Shown here: piece by piece, positions 39,875 to 54,600 of the stretch
Layout of the letters: every line of letters begins with the position of its first letter
Position numbering within the stretch: the first letter of the stretch is position 1
Assembly (NCBI GenBank): GCA_039096225.1
Contig: JBBPEB010000013.1
Coordinates: 1,411,501-1,475,500 of the forward strand
Length of the DNA stretch: 64,000 nt
Direction: 5' to 3'
From: Blastocystis sp. Blastoise
Lineage: Eukaryota > Sar > Bigyra > Opalinata > Blastocystidae
Translations under genes and position numbers: made by a program
The notes under the pieces: generated by a model
Databases searched by the model: none
What the model was told of the DNA's origin: nothing
Seen by the model: only the letters and a program-made list of their open reading frames with translations

Positions 39875-39996
39875 ATAGGATAAAAAAGAATGAGTTGAAG
39901 AAATAAGTCATAAATTATTTAATATTAAAAAATAATAATAATAAATAGCTATTAAAGCTAACAAAAAAATAGTTGATTTATAAATAAATATAATAA

Positions 39997-41994
39997 ATGA
40001 GCAAGGTTACTGGTGAATCTGTGGGTATCGATTTAGGTACTACTTATTCTTGCGTTGGTGTTTGGCAAAATGAGCGTGTAGAGATTATTGCTAACGATCA
40101 AGGTCAAAGAACTACTCCTTCTTATGTAGCTTTTACTGATACAGAGCGTTTAATTGGTGATGCTGCTAAGAATCAAGTTGCTATGAATCCTGAAAATACA
40201 GTTTTTGATGCTAAGCGTCTTATTGGTCGTAAATTTGATGATCCTTCAGTTCAATCTGATATGAAACATTGGCCTTTTAAGCTTTATTCTGGTGCTGATG
40301 GTAAGCCTACTATTGAAGTTACTTATAAAGGTGAAAAGAAGACTTTTTCTGCTGAAGAGATTTCTTCTATGGTTTTAACAAAGATGAAACAAATTGCTGA
40401 AGCTTATATTGGTAAGGAAGTAAAGAATGCTGTCGTTACTGTTCCTGCTTATTTCAATGATTCTCAAAGACAAGCTACAAAAGATGCTGGAGCTATTGCT
40501 GGTCTTAATGTTATGCGTATTATAAATGAACCTACTGCTGCTGCTATTGCTTATGGTTTAGATAAGAAAGAAGGTGAAAAGAATATTCTTATTTTTGATC
40601 TTGGTGGTGGTACCTTTGATGTATCTTTATTATCTATTGAAGATGGTATTTTTGAAGTTAAAGCTACTGCTGGTGATACTCACTTAGGTGGTGAAGATTT
40701 TGATAATAGATTAGTTGAATATTTTGTACGTGAATTCCAAAGAAAGAATAATAAAGATATTTCATCTAATCAACGTGCTCTTCGTCGTTTAAGAACTAGT
40801 TGTGAACGTGCTAAGAGAACTCTTTCTTCTAGTACTCAAGCTTATATAGAAATAGATTCTCTTTTTGAAGGTATTGATTTTAATTCTCAAATTACTCGTG
40901 CTCGTTTTGAAGAATTAAATATGGATTATTTCCGTAAGACTATGGGTCCTGTAGAGAAAGTTCTTCGTGATTCAAAGTTATCAAAGAGTGAAGTTGATGA
41001 AGTTGTTTTAGTTGGTGGTTCTTCTCGTATTCCTAAAGTACAACAAATGTTAAAGGAATTCTTTAATGGTAAAGAACTTTGTCAATCAATTAATCCTGAT
41101 GAAGCTGTTGCTTATGGTGCTACTGTTCAAGCTGCTATTCTTTCTGGTTCTGGTGCTGGTTCAAAACTTGATGAATTATTACTTCTTGATGTTGCTCCTC
41201 TTTCTCTTGGTATTGAAACTGCTGGTGGTGTTATGACTCCTCTTATTCCTCGTAATACTACTATTCCTACTAAAAAGAGTCAGATATTCTCTACTTATGC
41301 TGATAATCAACCTGGTGTTTTAATTCAAGTATTTGAAGGTGAACGATCTATGACTAAAGATAATAATTTACTTGGTAAATTCCATTTAGATGGTATTCCA
41401 CCTATGCCTCGTGGTGTTCCTCAAATTGAAGTTACTTTCGATATTGATGCTAATGGTATTCTTAATGTTACTGCTGTTGAAAAGAGTACTAATAAGGAAA
41501 ATAAGATTACTATTAAGAATGATAAGGGTAGATTATCTGCTGATGAAATTGAAAGAATGGTTCAAGAAGCTGAGAAATTCAAAGCTGAAGATGAAGCTAA
41601 TAAATCTCGTATTGAAGCTAAGAATGGAGTTGAAAATTATATTTTCTCTGTACGTAATAGTTTAAATGAACCTTCTCTTCAAGGTAAGATTCCTGAAGAA
41701 GATAAGAAGAAGATTGAAAAGATTATTGATGATGCTAATGCTTGGCTTGATGATCATCCTGCTGCTGAAAAAGAAGAATATGAAGAAAAACAAAAAGCTC
41801 TTGAAAAAGAAATTATGCCTATTTTCTCTAAATTAGCTGGTGGTGCTCAAGGTGCTCCTGGTGCTTCTGGTGCTTCTGGTCCTATGCCTGGTATGGGAGG
41901 TATGGGAGGTATGCCTAATATGGGTGCTTCTGCTCCTAATGCTGGTGCTTCTAGTACTCCTGATGATGGTCCTCATATTGAAGAAGTTGATTAA
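39997..41994 (+). CDS. HSP70: Cytosolic Hsp70 chaperone
   Basis: A single-exon gene of 665 codons, the normal length. The nucleotide-binding domain (residues 1-385) has [14 protein letters not shown], the phosphate loop [27 protein letters not shown] and [13 protein letters not shown]. The substrate-binding domain and lid follow, then a Gly/Met/Ala/Ser-rich linker ([14 protein letters not shown]). The C terminus is EEVD, which binds TPR co-chaperones and marks the cytosolic/nuclear form rather than BiP (HDEL-type) or mitochondrial Hsp70. The lack of introns in an intron-rich genome and heat-shock elements upstream suit a heat-inducible gene. Codons are biased to T-ending forms with AAG lysine. 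The start ATG is the first of the frame and matches the family. Confidence 0.98.
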   Translation: MSKVTGESVGIDLGTTYSCVGVWQNERVEIIANDQGQRTTPSYVAFTDTERLIGDAAKNQVAMNPENTVFDAKRLIGRKFDDPSVQSDMKHWPFKLYSGADGKPTIEVTYKGEKKTFSAEEISSMVLTKMKQIAEAYIGKEVKNAVVTVPAYFNDSQRQATKDAGAIAGLNVMRIINEPTAAAIAYGLDKKEGEKNILIFDLGGGTFDVSLLSIEDGIFEVKATAGDTHLGGEDFDNRLVEYFVREFQRKNNKDISSNQRALRRLRTSCERAKRTLSSSTQAYIEIDSLFEGIDFNSQITRARFEELNMDYFRKTMGPVEKVLRDSKLSKSEVDEVVLVGGSSRIPKVQQMLKEFFNGKELCQSINPDEAVAYGATVQAAILSGSGAGSKLDELLLLDVAPLSLGIETAGGVMTPLIPRNTTIPTKKSQIFSTYADNQPGVLIQVFEGERSMTKDNNLLGKFHLDGIPPMPRGVPQIEVTFDIDANGILNVTAVEKSTNKENKITIKNDKGRLSADEIERMVQEAEKFKAEDEANKSRIEAKNGVENYIFSVRNSLNEPSLQGKIPEEDKKKIEKIIDDANAWLDDHPAAEKEEYEEKQKALEKEIMPIFSKLAGGAQGAPGASGASGPMPGMGGMGGMPNMGASAPNAGASSTPDDGPHIEEVD

Positions 41995-42246
41995 TCCTTT
42001 TTGATATAGTTCTATTTATTTTTAAAATATAAATGTTTTCTATTCATTTTCGTTTTTCGCCTTTTTCTATTGCATTGTATTATATTATTCTTGGGTTTTA
42101 TTATCATTTTTAGAGTACTTTAAAAATATTTTCATTTATTTCTTTTGTTTTGTTAGTTTTTTTAAAATTTTTATAATTCTTATTATAAATAAATAAGCTT
42201 TTAAATGAAAAGAAAAAGAAAACAAAATAATTATTTTTTATGAATA
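41995..42246. other. Convergent 3' intergenic region
   Basis: 252 bases separate the Hsp70 stop and the stop of the minus-strand CDCA7-like gene. They are T-rich then A-rich, as expected for two facing polyadenylation regions. Confidence 0.55.
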
Positions 42247-43068
42247 TTAAGTAGCTTGCACATTATTATCTAACTAAAATAAATAGATTGATTGAATAAT
42301 AATAATAATATACTTGTTGTAATAGTTTTTTATTTGTAGAAAAGAATCTTGAATTTCGTTTCTGTTGCATTTCTTCTGGGATATCTCTTGGATCTTTATA
42401 TCTTTTTCGAATACAAGCAGCACAACTAAGTAATAATAAATATATATAATATGAGATATTCATATAAGTTTTAAATAAATAATATATATATATAATATGA
42501 GATATTCATATAAGTTTTAAATAAATAATATATATATATATAATATGAGATATTCATATAAGTTTTAAATAAATAATATATATATATAATATGAGATATT
42601 CATATAAGTTTTAAATAAATAAATAAATAAATATATATATATATATATATACCTGCATTTATCTTGACATCCAGGACATAACCAGCCATCTTTTAGTTTT
42701 CTCAACTCATCAATATTCTATAAAGTTAGTTTAGAAAAAATAAGATAAAAAATAATATATATAATATACTAAGTTATAATGTTTATATAGACATTTACGA
42801 CAATAAGATCGGACACATCTAAATAATAAAAATATATATATATAAATTTTAAATAAAATATTATTCTATTTATTATTTATTATATATAAAAGTATTCAAA
42901 TATAAAAGATAGATAATAGTTAAATAAATATATAATAAATATATAAGATACCTATTACCTGATCCATGTCGGTTTTTACCACAATTCTTGCAGTCAATTA
43001 CATCACGTTTACGTGCTTTACATTGATGACACCATTTCAATACTGTTCCATCACGTTTAAACATAGAA

Positions 43069-43107
<39 letters not shown>

Positions 43108-46100
43108 AAAAGTATATAAATATAATATATATATTATAGAAGAAAGAAAGAAAGAATTTTCTTTATATATATATAAATAAGAATATACAACGCTTTATGT
43201 CCTGTTGATTTAGAATGTAATTGATATTCTTCATCACTATCTTCCTTAGGAAGTAATCGAAGAGAATGATGTTTAGGAGGTCGAGATAAAGAAGGAACTA
43301 TATCGAATGGCTGAGATAGAACTAGAAGAAGAAAATATATTTATTATATAATATTCTATTAATAAATAGAGAAAGATTTAAAAAAAAATAATAATAATAA
43401 ATAGAATGATTGTTTATAATTAGAAGAAATAGAAATATTATGTTTAATATAATATATACCTCTTTCAACAGTACTTCTCAGATCAACATATCCTTTTGGA
43501 GACATAAAGAAGTTAGTTTCATTCATGTTTTTATTTGTTTTACTATTTGTAATTGTTCTATTTGTACCTTGTAAAGATGTAATATAATTTGAATTTATAT
43601 TATTAACATTATTTTGTTTATCATTAACATTATCGTCTTTATTATTATTCGTTATAGATTTAATAGAGATATTCTGTGTTGATGAAGTATCAAGTGGATT
43701 ATTTATATAATTCGAATAATCTTTTGTTTCTGAAGTATGAAGAAGGAGATGACGTACATTCAAAGGAGATTCATTCTGTTGTATATATGAAGACTTTTGT
43801 TTTGGGGGTGTATTCTGAGAATATATATCTAAAGAAATCAATTGATAATGAATTATTTGTTTACATATATATATATAAATAAAAATAATATATTAATTAA
43901 TAATATAAATTAGGTAAATATATATATATATATATACTTGTATCTTTATTATTGATATTAGTGAATTCTTTGGACTTTATTCTTTGAGAAATAGTATTTG
44001 TCGAGTTATTGAAAGTATTCATTGAATTGATAGGAATATAATTTAAACTCTGTGGATTCCCTTGGGTATATAGTGGTAAATTAGAGGAATCTTTATATTT
44101 CATAGTATATGAAGATTGTTCTAGAGTATAAATAATAATATACTAATTATAGAGAATAAATAATAATATTAATTATAAAATATAAATTATATTAATATAT
44201 TAATTATAGAGAATAAATAATAATATTAATTATAAAATATAAATAATAATAATATTAATTATAAACTATAAATATAATAAAATTTTCTACAAAAAAAAAT
44301 AATGATAAAATAGTATCTATAAAAGAAAAATAAATAGATTAATAAATGTAGTAGAGTTTTACCTTGTTGTGTAGAGAGTTTCTTTGAGTTCTTAGTATTT
44401 TGTTTATTTGTAAGAATAGATGTTGTCTTAGTGTTTGAAGTTGATAGTTCAAGATCTTTTGGAGATTGAAGTGGATCATATAATTGAGTATTTTGCTGTA
44501 ATGAATCTTTAGGTATATTATGAGTAAATGATATTAGAGATGTAGAATTGACAGGATCATGAGTAGTATATTGTATAGTAGGAAGATTATGTATTTGTAT
44601 ATTATCATTAATATTATTAAATGAAGTTCTCTTTTGAAATTCTTGTGAGTTCGATGAATCTTTAGAAGTCGTATTGTCTATTGATAATAAGTTTTCTTTA
44701 TTGTTGTTTATTGGATCTTGATTTCTTGAAGAGATAGAAGGATAAGATGAAAAGAAATCAGAATTATTGTTAAGAGGAGGAGAGATAGATGAAGAAGGAA
44801 AAAGAAGTGATGAAAGTTGAGGAGATTCTTTTGAAGTTATTAATACTTCTTTTTCATTTTGAGTTTTCGATTGTTTTCCATTAGGAAAAGAAGAAGTATT
44901 TGATGGTAATGTATTTAATGGATCCTGAAGAGGAGTGTAGAGAGATGAAGAGGAATATAGAGGGAAAAGTGGGAGAGAATTTATAGTTGAAGATAATTCT
45001 GTTTCTTCTATATATATATATATATATAATTAATGGTTTATATTATATTAAAAATAAATAATATATAAATAAATAATTTATATAATAAAAAAATTATATA
45101 TATAATATAATAAAAGAATGACAAAATACTAGATGAATTATTATTTTGTATTTGATTCTTGCTTGTAGTTTGATTGATATCCGAATTGAATGTATAGGAT
45201 GGAAGTGATTTCTCTACTAATGAAGAAGATGCATCAAAAGACTCTCTAGGGAGGGGAGGAGAGGAAGTAAAGTCAGATAATGTGTTTGAGAAGGAGAAGG
45301 AGTTGAGGTCTTGATGATTGTAGATAGGAGAAGATGTCTCGTAAGGTAGGGATGAGAAATCGAAGGAAGTATGTGACGAAGGATAATTAAAAGAAGAATA
45401 AAGATCATTATCTGGAGCTATTATATATATATATATAAGTAATGGATAATAAAGAATCATACAATTACTATCTGAAAAAGGATATTGAAATAGAAGATTC
45501 TATAGATTTTTATTTTTTTTAAATATATATATACATATATATAAAATGAATAAATATACATCTCTATTTGAATCTTGATTTATTTCTAGATTATTATTTT
45601 TGGATTCCTAGAATATATTTGATACTAATAATATAAAACCTATTAAAAATATACATAGGACTTGGAGACTATATAGAATATTATAAAAGAATATATATGT
45701 AAATAAAGTATTATAAATAATATATGTATATATATATATAGATAGAATACGTTTATCAGAATAGGATTCAGTAATAGTATTTGTTAATTGTTTCTGTTCT
45801 TCAGCATCATTATGGACAATATCAATACTTCGTCGAATCATATTAATTCCTATAGATCTCTCTTTCTTAGATCTTTTTTGTATATGACCTAAAGAATTCG
45901 AGAGGAGAGACTCTACATTCGATAGATCAGACTGTAATTTATGAGCATTTAAAAACTGATGTTGATCTACTTCGTTCATCTTTCCTAAAGTCTCTAGTGA
46001 TACATCATCATCAGATAACTCAGAATATCTAGACAATACAGATAAATAAATAATATTCTTTAATATTTTCAATCAATATATATATAATATTTATGTTATA

Positions 46101-46371
46101 TATAGTATATATAAATAAAATTTTATAATCTATTTAAATAAATTAATCGATATATTTTAGATACTTTTTAAGAAAATATATATATATTATAAATTCAACA
46201 AATACCTTTTCATTTGATTTTTTTTTTTTTTTGAGTATGTTGTTGTATTCTGATATATTGGAAGATAAATAGGCAATAGTTAGTTTCTTATTCGATTTAA
46301 AATCAATAATGGAAATCGAGACAAGTATCGAGAAAGAATATATATTCAACTTTCGATATTTGTTTTAAAAT
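42247..46371 (-). CDS. CDCA7-like protein with 4CXXC (zf-4CXXC_R1) zinc finger
   Basis: A long minus-strand gene with a C-terminal cysteine-rich domain: WCHQCKARKRDVIDCKNCG, GNRCVRSYCRKCLYKHYN, KDGWLCPGCQDKCSCAACIR, then KRYKDP and the end LDNNVQAT at 42247. The order CxxC, CxxC, CxxxxCxxC, WxCPxC, CxCxxC is that of vertebrate CDCA7. CDCA7 recruits the remodeller HELLS/LSH to chromatin for DNA methylation upkeep. Upstream exons are Ser/Asn/Thr/Pro-rich and disordered (42873-45430). The N-terminal exon (45608-46072) is a coiled-coil-like region with SLETLGKMNEVDQHQFLNAH. I assume one gene because every block is on one strand with compatible introns and no clear stop-start between them. The N-terminal part and the first exon near 46371 are less certain and could be a separate gene. 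Confidence 0.7.
42441..42622. repeat. ~54-bp tandem repeat in a CDCA7-like intron
   Basis: Almost four copies of a unit containing atgagatattcatataag, ttttaaataaataat and a (TA)n of varying length. It lies in the intron between the KCS and CAACIRK exons. The copies are direct and contiguous, without spacers. Confidence 0.9.
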
Positions 46372-48651
46372 CATAGTGTTATACTATCTACACGTTGAAG
46401 AATTACAAAACGATATCATAAAATCTTCATCCATAAAACACGATATTATTTTTTCGTGTTAACTATATAATATATTTGCTTTAAGTTTTCTCTTTATAAT
46501 AATTGTTGAATACGTTTCATAGGTACACTTTTAAAATAGCCAACCAAGAAATGAATCAGAAATTAGCAAAAAAAGACATTGTGGTATGAACTATTCAATA
46601 TGAAATACTTCATATAATAATATTTATCTATAGATTAAGGAAATAAAAATAATATAGTTTAGAAATGTAAAGTAAATATACATAGATATTATAAAGTATG
46701 ATATATTATAGTCAAAACTATTTTTCAAATTAATAAATTCATTGTATTTGTAAAATAGTAATTTAAAAAAGTATATAAAGAGTAGTTTTGAAAGAAAATT
46801 TGTAATAAGTAATATTTTTTGACTTTTAGACGAGTAATATATTTGATATAATTTTTATAAAAATGAGTATTATATTGAGAATAAGAAATAATTAACTTGA
46901 GTAATCATTTTAACATATATAACATAAAAAAAAAAATGTCAAACAAAATAATTATTTATTTTGACTTTTAAGTACTTCTATCAATAATAACATAAGTTTT
47001 TCGGCATATATAGAAAATATATAGGATCTTTATGAAAGATAAAGAATGTAGATTGTTACAGTTTGAATATTTTAATAAAATACTTTGTCAACTATAATTC
47101 TTATAGATTTATCTTATTATATTTGTTTGAATTGACAAGTATTGATAGACTTCATAATTGACAAATAGACTTGCATGTTTTTATTTGAATATAAATTGGA
47201 TACGATGTGATTATAGAATATAAATACTTTGAAAATTTGCTATTAATATGTTTTCTTTGATAGGTTGAATTCGACGATATTTTTCTTCATTATGTCCTAT
47301 AATGGATTTTATTACGTTAATATATATATTTATATATATAATGAGTATTAAGTATAGTTATATTGAGAATAAAGATGTGATTATCGTTGGATCTTAATTG
47401 GTTTTTTCAGTATAATTTTGATAATTTTAAGTAAAATATGACTTTATAAATATAATATTAGTTATATGAATGAAATAATTGATATTTAAAGTGATTAAAA
47501 AGTAAAAAGTAAGAAGAAACGAGAAACTCTTTCATTTCATTTGTTATCTCATTTTTGAATCACATGTAATTTCATGCGTAAATCTCTTCCTTTTTAATAA
47601 ATATAGACAGTTTTTGAAACTAGAAAAAGATGAGAATTCAGTTTAAAAAAGAAAATTCAATAGTTTTCCTCGAAATCTACTTTGTTCATTATTGTTTTGT
47701 GTTTCTCAAAACAGGTGTAACTCAACGGAATAAAATTTGTGGTTAAAACGTTTTTTTTTGGTTTATCAAAATAATCCAGGGAAAAAAAATGATATGAAAG
47801 AGGCTTCGTCATTGGGTTTCCACTATCGAGATAAAAATGAGATACACGTCAAAATTTCTATGGTTAATTGACCATTCATCTGTTTTTTTCCTATAGAAAT
47901 CATGGAATTATGGTTATCAAAAAATCGATCACTAAACATAATTCTTCTAGAAGCTTTGAAATATTGTTGGTGCGTCATTTTGTATGGTTTATTATTTGAT
48001 GAACTACTTTTTTTATGCGATTTTATTTGATGAACAAAATATTTGTAAAAAAAAGTCGTTATAATTGATGAATGGTTCCACGTTATATACGAAAATAGGG
48101 CAATTGAGCCGATAGTTTCACGGGAATGTTTGCGGAAGTTAATCAGGTTTGGTTTCTACTGATTGAGAGTAAAAGTCTCTTATCAGTCACCCATATTTTG
48201 ATTTGCATTAACAATCAAAGTCATTAATAGGTATGTATATATGTTATATTTCGTAAAGAAGTGTTCCCCTATGATAGGGTAGCTTTTTCTTGTCTTTTTA
48301 AAACTGATCATTGACTAATTTACTGAATTCTCTATAGATTTTGCTTTTGTCTGCTAATCCTGAATAATGCTTGATATTTCAATCATGTATGTCCATTTCT
48401 TTGTCCGCTGTCCATTCTTTTTGCTGTTTTTGTATAACTAAAACATGAAGCTCTAGCTGTTGCTATGCTGTTGATTGTTTGTATACTGAGAAATTCTGAC
48501 AATACTTACTCAATGGAGTAGGAATTTACTGTTTTTGCTCCATATGGAACATGTTAGCAGTGTCTTTTTTTCAGTTTTGTAGTTAATTTTTTATTTGTTT
48601 TATAAGAAGAATATATTTCTGAAAAGGATATCTATCGATACCTATGTTGAA
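46372..48651. other. 2.3-kb intergenic region upstream of the giant gene
   Basis: The longest gene-free stretch in the window. AT-rich up to about 47500, then slightly richer in GC toward the giant gene. No protein-like frame, tRNA or known RNA was recognised. A short perfect hairpin (CCCTAT G ATAGGG, 48267-48279) stands out. Its size would suit a complex promoter shared by two divergent genes. Confidence 0.5.
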
Positions 48652-51600
48652 ATGCTCTTCTATTTGTTTATAAATATTTTTATTAATATATTTCTAAAAA
48701 ATTTTAATATTTTGTTTTTATAGTTTTATTGCTTTTTTCGCTTGGTGTGCGTCTGGTGCCTTAAAGGTGGGTCAGGTATCTCCTTTTATCTTCAACGATG
48801 TACACGTTTCTTGCCCTAAAAGTATGAGTGTTCCTCATTGGTTTCCTAGTGATTTCGAAAGAGAATCTTGGGGACCTCTTGCCGAATCGACGTCTAAGTG
48901 GGGATTTGGAAGCGATGGTCATGCTTCCCGTCCTGTTCCTTATTTTAGTGGTCACGTTTATTCCATATTTGATAGAGCCGTTTCTACCAAGTTTGTATGG
49001 TCTCATAGAACTGCTGAAAATGGATGCGATTATGGTGAAGAAAATTGCCAAGTCTTAGAAGATGCTTATGGTAAGCATTATCTTTATAACCAAGCTAGTT
49101 ATGGTAGAAAATGTTCTGGTTGTTTATCAGGATCTAATAAATCTTGTGACGACGCTAGAAGTTATTCTTCCGATTGTAACGATGCTTCTTGTAAAGTATG
49201 TGAAGGTCTCAATAATTGGATTGTTTTTGATTTAGAAAACCCTTCAGTTGTTGATGATTTAAAGATTTGGAACGACCGTTCTGCTGCTTCTATTAAGAAT
49301 TTCACAATCTATTATTCATTGGATTCTGTTTATGGTCCTTGGAATCAATGGATTTCTTATGAAGCAAATGATAATAATGAAGGTTGGAGAATTTTATCTC
49401 ATTTAACTGAGGTTCATACTGTTATTGGTAGATACTTTAAGATTGTTGCCTCAAGCAATTGGGGTAATCCTGAAGTAACTGAGATATCAGAAATTCAACT
49501 TCATGGTTATCAACTGGCTAATGATAATTATGATGTAAATGGTAAGAATGAAATTTATTGGATTGATTCTCGTAAATCGACTTGTTCTAAAAGTGAAAGT
49601 GTCGATGCTACTAAGTTTGTTTTCGGATTTGCTTCAAAACAATCTGAAAAGTCACTCTTAGAAGCTTCAGTTTTTGCTTTAGAAATTGATAATAATATTG
49701 TTCCTGTTTCTTTTGTTTCATCTACTTCTGAGATGATTCAAATGTTTAATGGTTTTGGATATGATGTTATTATTACTGAGTCTAGCTATTTCGAAGAAGA
49801 TTTAAATGGCTATTTATGGGATATTACTTTTAAGAATAAAAATCCTTTAAAACTTCGTTTACATTATAGTGTAATGGATAAAGTTATAGATGCTGCTTTT
49901 TCTTGTCCTAAGAATATTTGTAAGAATATGCCTGCAAGTACTATTGTTAAGAATGAGATTTATGATGTTAATCATATTTCTTTTTATCCTTGTTCTATTG
50001 GTTCTCAACACGTTCTTTTAAGTACGTTTACTAATCAAGCTGAATATGCTTCATTATGTATTAACGATGTTAAGACTGATAATATGGTACATATTCTTAT
50101 AGAAAAAGAAGCTTCTATATTTGATAATGGTGTTGAAATGAATATGAATAGAAGACTTGAAGATGATTTAAGTTATCCTATTTGCGTTTCTTTCGCAGAT
50201 AATACTATATCTTCTATACAACAATCACTTGTTGTTAAAGATTTTACTGGTTTAAATAGAAGAACTTTCCTTGTTGGTTATACGAGTTCTGTTATTATTT
50301 CTGGTAGTGGTATTTCTGATGGTGATAGACTTGTGTTTGCTCAAACTCTTGCCCAATGTTATGCTAACTTCGCTAATGGTTATGTTATTAGTAACAATGC
50401 TGCTAATGTTAATTTACAACCTTTTTCGGATGATACTGTTTTATCTGTTAGTTTCTATCCTTGCTTATGTTTTGTGGATGGAGAAGAACATGAATGTGTA
50501 TTAAAATCTGGTGATGAGAATAAATTAGATCTTCGTTGGCTTAAATCTACTAAAGAAATTACTTATAATTCTGCTAACTATTTCTTAGGTCAACCTACTC
50601 AATTTAATTGGTCTGGTTTAGGTCTTAATGAAAGAGATTTTGCTAATCTTTGTTTACCATCTTCTTTAAATGATGCTTGCGATTCTGTTTTAGTAGGTCG
50701 TGATTTTGTATCTTTTGTTAATGGTAATCCTATTTTTACTATAGATGAAACTTCTCTTTCTGGTGCTACTTCCGTTTTTGTTGCTTATCAACATGCAAAT
50801 AATAATGTTGATGTTAATTATCGTAATATTGTTATCTATTTAAGAAGAATTCAATCTTTGAATACTAATGAATTAATACAAAATTCTAAGAAGACTGTTA
50901 CTATTCAAGGATATGGTTTACATGCTGGTGAACAAATTTCATTTGTTAAACAAGATGAAACTTGTAATGCTAGTAATGAACAATTTACTATATATATTGA
51001 TGAACAAGATGGTTTATTTAAAGCTGATGTTACTATTTCTCAAATTATAGCTCCTCTTGTAAAGATGTGTTATAAATATGATAATATTGATGAATGGATT
51101 GATACTTCTATTCAAGTTAATACTGTTGGTTTAACTTATAATACATTTATAAATGATAAGATATTGGTTGGTGATCATAAGACTATAACATTTTCATCAG
51201 GAAAAACTTTATCATCAAATGATAAGCTTATAGTTTCTTCTGTTGAAGGTTGTGCTGACCAAATTACTTCTTATTCTGTTACTCTTAATAATGAAGATTC
51301 TTATGTTGAATTATCATTTAGTAATGCTTATCCTAAGATATATATGTGTTATACTTTTTCATCTGGTGAACAAATTTCTTTGAAGTATTCTTTCCAAGTT
51401 ATTGAAGTTAGTTCTGTTAAAGTTGTTAATGATTTTAATAGTTTAATTATTGGTAGAGTTAATTCTATTGTACTTACTGGTGCTTCAGAAGGTGATACTG
51501 TTGGATTTGCTCCTTTTAGTAAGGATTGTAATTCTAAGATTTATACTACAATTCTTGATAGTGATTCCTTTGATATTACTTTTGATTATACTTCTGATTT

Positions 51601-54600
51601 AGCTTCTTCATATTATATTTGTTATTCTGTTGATGGTATTCAATGGAAAGCTTATACTACTCTTACTCTTGGTATTCGTGGTATTCTTTCATTATCTCCT
51701 ATGTATACAGTTGCTAATGTTGAAAATACTTTTAGTTTAACTACTTCTGGTATTCTTCCTGTTACATGTGATGATAATAATAATGATAATGAAATGATTA
51801 CTTTAGCTTTTGTACCAAGAGATTCTAATTGTGAAGATGTTAATAGAATTCTTATAAGTACTGATAGATGTACTTCTTTTGTTGCTACTTTTACTGAAAA
51901 TATGAATAATTGGATGATGTGTGTAAAGATTGGTAATGAAGAATCTTTTTCTAATTATTCTATTTTTATGAAAGTACAATATGTTTTAAGTATTACTGGA
52001 TCTGATAATATTCCTACTGGTATCTATTCAACTTATACACTTGAAGGTATTAACTTATCTGAGAATATTAAAGTTAATTTAGTTGAAAGTGTAACTGAAG
52101 GTGAACCTACTATTTATTCGTTTAATGTTTATGCTTTAAATGGTAAATATTATTCTGATATTCTAATTCCTATTACTGGATCTTATTCGTTTTCTATTAA
52201 TTATATGGATAGTCAACAAATTGTTCCTTTTAATAAGATTATTGAAACAATAGGTTCAAGATTGAATAGTGTTAGTATTCATAATGCTTATAAAGGTATT
52301 CCTTTTACACAAACATTTACTAGTGAAGGTTCTTCTGTTGAAGATCAATTTATGTATGTAAAAGATGGTTCTATATGTGATATAGAAAATGCTATTGAAG
52401 GTAAAGTATATATGTTAACTGAGTCTAAAGAAGTTGAGATGCAATATGATAGTTATTTTACGAATGCTCATTTATGTTATAAATTTGCAAATATTGCATG
52501 GATTCTTTATGATAGTTATGATCTTAGTATATCTTATATTGAAACACTTAATCTTGGTACGTTTGTGAGTACGGTTGTTGGTGAGGTTACGATTGAAGGT
52601 TATGGATTAAGTGTTTCTGATATGATTTATGCTGTAAATTCTGAAGATAATTGTGAATCGTCTACAATTATAGCAAGTGTTAATGTAGGTAATGTACATA
52701 ATTCAATTCTTACTGATGATAAAGTGATTTTAAATAGTAATCTTATTATTTCTAATAATGGTGATTATTTATTATGTTATAAATCAGCAATTTTTTCTGA
52801 AAGAATTGGTTTAGATTATGTTACAGTACAAGAATTTACTATTGATAATATCAATAATAATAACTATTACTCTATTGGTCAAACCAATACATATATATTA
52901 TCTTCTCCTGCATTTGTTCCTGAACAATTACCTTTTATTAAATTAGTTTCTAATAATTGTAATGAAAATGGTATTAATTCTGAAGTTAGTCGTATTAATA
53001 CTAATACTGTTTCTGCTATATTTACTTCTAAGAATGTACCTTCTTCTACATTAAAGTTCTGTATATCTTATTTAAGTTCATGGACTTTATATGAATCGAT
53101 AGTTATTTCATCATTTGGTGTATCTGAAATAACTGAAGGTATATTTGTTGGTGATCAATCTAAAACAATTCAATTTACTGGTATTAATCTTAAACAAGGA
53201 GATTATGTAAAATTTATTGGTAAAGTAAATGGTATATATGATTGTGATAGTAATATTAGTGAAACATTACATGGTTCTCAAGAAACTACTTTAAATAATG
53301 AATTAAAAGCTACTTTTACTTTTAATATTCCTGGAACAGAAATAGCTCTTTGTTATAAACAAAATAATGAATATATTTTAATGAGTCATATTCTTATAAC
53401 TGTAGTAGATTTATATGGTTATCATACTCATGCTGCTGGTAGTATATCTGCTGTTGTTAATCATGATATAACTGTTCATTTCTTAGCTATTAATGCTCAA
53501 GTTGGTGATTTAGCTATGTGGGTACCTTATGATTTAACATGTATTGAAGAACATGCTGTTAATGATGAAAATAATATTAAGACTATTGATTCTAATATAG
53601 AAGCTACATTTAAATTTACTACATCTGCTAAGAATTTAAGATTATGTATTAATTTCCGTGGTGAAGGATGGATATCTTATCCTGGTATTACTATGGATTC
53701 TCTTATGATTGATTCTATTTCTATAAATACATTTAATGCATATATACCTACTTCTATTATATTTACAAATGGTATGGAAGGTGATGAAGTACGTTTAATA
53801 TCAAATATTAATAATGAAGATGATTGTCTTTCTGATATTGGTGGTTGTGGTATTAATACTGTTGGTTCTAATGGATTAACTGAATTAACATGTGTTCCTT
53901 CTACTTCTTATTCTATTTGTTATAAATTTAAGAATTCAAATATATATACACTTTTACCTGATACTATTTCTGTTTATGGTCCTATTCGTATAGAAAAACA
54001 ACAACAAAAAGAAAATGGTATTGATTCATTAAATATTATTTTTTATGGTCCTGGTATAATTAATGATGAATTATGTAATGAAGAACAAAATATACATACA
54101 ATAAAATATGTTTCTTTAGATGAAGATTGTTCTGCTGATTCTGTTATTCAAGTTAATCCTGAAAGAATGATAAATTCTTGTAATGGTAAAGTAGATAATA
54201 TATATTTTACTTCTGAATCTGTTACTTATAAATTATGTGTTAAGATGCAAGATACTCAAAATACTCCTATATATGTTTCTTATCCTGATATATTTAATTT
54301 ATCTATTTTAGATACTGATATTATTAGTACTAATGAAGGTGAAGTTATTGATTTTGCTATTGCTAATTATAATAAGATATTATTTTTTAATGCTGATTAT
54401 ATTATTAATAATGATGAAGTTTTATTTGTTGAACCTAATGAATCTTGTACTTCTACTGTTTTATATAAGTATAATATATTAAATAAACGTGTTATTATTA
54501 ATATTCCTAATGCTGGTAATTATAAATTATGTTATAAATCTACATATCTTAATCAATATATTGATTATCAATTAAATTTAAGAGTTGGTAATTCTATATA

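Larger units (their letters stand above)
39428..39996. promoter_or_regulatory. Hsp70 upstream region
   Basis: No gene is seen between the METTL25-like stop and the Hsp70 start. Several heat-shock-element-like GAA/TTC arrays occur (listed separately). The 100 bases before the start codon are A-rich. Confidence 0.6.

Noticed and set aside
41390-41665. Leucine-rich plus-strand ORF inside Hsp70
   Set aside because: Out-of-frame shadow of the Hsp70 coding sequence.
42441-42622. CRISPR-like array
   Set aside because: The repeats are contiguous, AT-rich, lack spacers, and lie in a eukaryotic intron.
46372-48651. tRNA, snRNA or snoRNA genes in the large gene-free region
   Set aside because: No GGTTC-type B box with a matching acceptor stem, no U6-like motif and no clear box C/D pair was seen by eye; a covariance search would be decisive.
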